Part shown: positions 5,394 through 5,494 of the stretch, in pieces | Layout of the letters: every line of letters starts with the position of its first letter | How positions within the stretch are numbered: the stretch's first letter is position 1 | Source of the DNA: Desulfobacca acetoxidans | Lineage (GTDB): Bacteria > Desulfobacterota > Desulfobaccia > Desulfobaccales > 0-14-0-80-60-11 | DNA: 5,494 bases | Reading direction: 5' to 3' | Assembly: GCA_020723225.1 (NCBI GenBank) | Contig: DYJG01000216.1 | Location: 1 to 5,494 of the forward strand | Translations under genes and position numbers: made by a program | Notes under the pieces: generated by a model | What the model was told of the DNA's origin: nothing | What the model saw: only the letters and a program-made list of their open reading frames with translations | Database searches by the model: none

Positions 5394-5494
5394 TCAGTCT
5401 GCGTTACTTTCCTCATCGGCATCCCGGTCCTCCAAAATCAGATTGACATGACGGCGTTTCAGGTCCACGTGGGCCACCTTCACGGCCACCTCAT
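5394..5494 (-). CDS. rnr: C-terminal end of an S1-domain protein, probably ribonuclease R
   Basis: Entering from the right edge, 32 complete codons end in TGA at 5394-5396. The sequence EVAVKVAHVDLKRRHVNLIL fits the last strands of an S1 RNA-binding domain: RNase R proteins typically end with a GDxVxVxVxxVDLxRRxIDxxL pattern followed by a short charged tail. Here the tail is EDRDADEESNAD. RNase R is a processive 3'-to-5' exoribonuclease of the RNase II family. Only the end of its S1 domain is present, so other S1 proteins cannot be excluded; the DLKRR signature is the main reason for favouring RNase R. The gene runs in the same direction as the HD-GYP array and immediately precedes it. Confidence 0.55.
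   Translation of the reverse strand, partial: EVAVKVAHVDLKRRHVNLILEDRDADEESNAD

Overview
The window looks like a GC-rich Gram-negative environmental bacterium. Gene content (a TMTC-like membrane glycosyltransferase, a cluster of HD-GYP proteins, an RNase R-like end) and an intergenic palindrome of the CTCTGCG type recall Desulfobacterota (former Deltaproteobacteria). That assignment is inference from protein style only. Every call comes from reading translated sequence by eye; no database was searched.

Layout, left to right. (1) 1-1011, minus strand: a polytopic glycosyltransferase-like gene with a clear start at 1011. Its family-like sequence stops near position 78-98. From there to the left edge, another reading frame on the same strand encodes a clean piece of a class-III (acetylornithine-type) aminotransferase, so two unrelated gene fragments are joined. 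(2) 1012-1286: a divergent intergenic region. (3) 1287-1811, plus strand: a small zinc-ribbon protein resembling the BCAM0308/NMD3-like family, closed by a strong intrinsic terminator at 1864-1895. (4) 1906-5312, minus strand: three tandem full-length paralogues, each with the same uncharacterised N-terminal region and a C-terminal HD-GYP domain. Transcription runs from the right-hand copy (4278-5312) through the middle copy (3053-4090) to the left-hand copy (1906-2940). A large imperfect palindrome (about 4131-4227) and a candidate promoter separate the first two copies. (5) 5394-5494, minus strand: the last 32 codons of an S1-domain protein, most like the C-terminus of RNase R, 81 bases upstream of the first HD-GYP gene with no visible terminator between.

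How the parts may work together: the HD-GYP array is the main point of interest. All three copies keep the histidine and aspartate metal ligands and the HHExxDGxGYP signature expected of a cyclic-di-GMP phosphodiesterase. All three also replace the usual lysine of HDxGK with leucine. Conservation of this change across diverged copies suggests a sub-family with altered activity or a sensing role rather than decay. No GGDEF, response-regulator or histidine-kinase gene is visible in the window. The first copy may be read from the upstream RNase R-like gene, and the second may have its own promoter.
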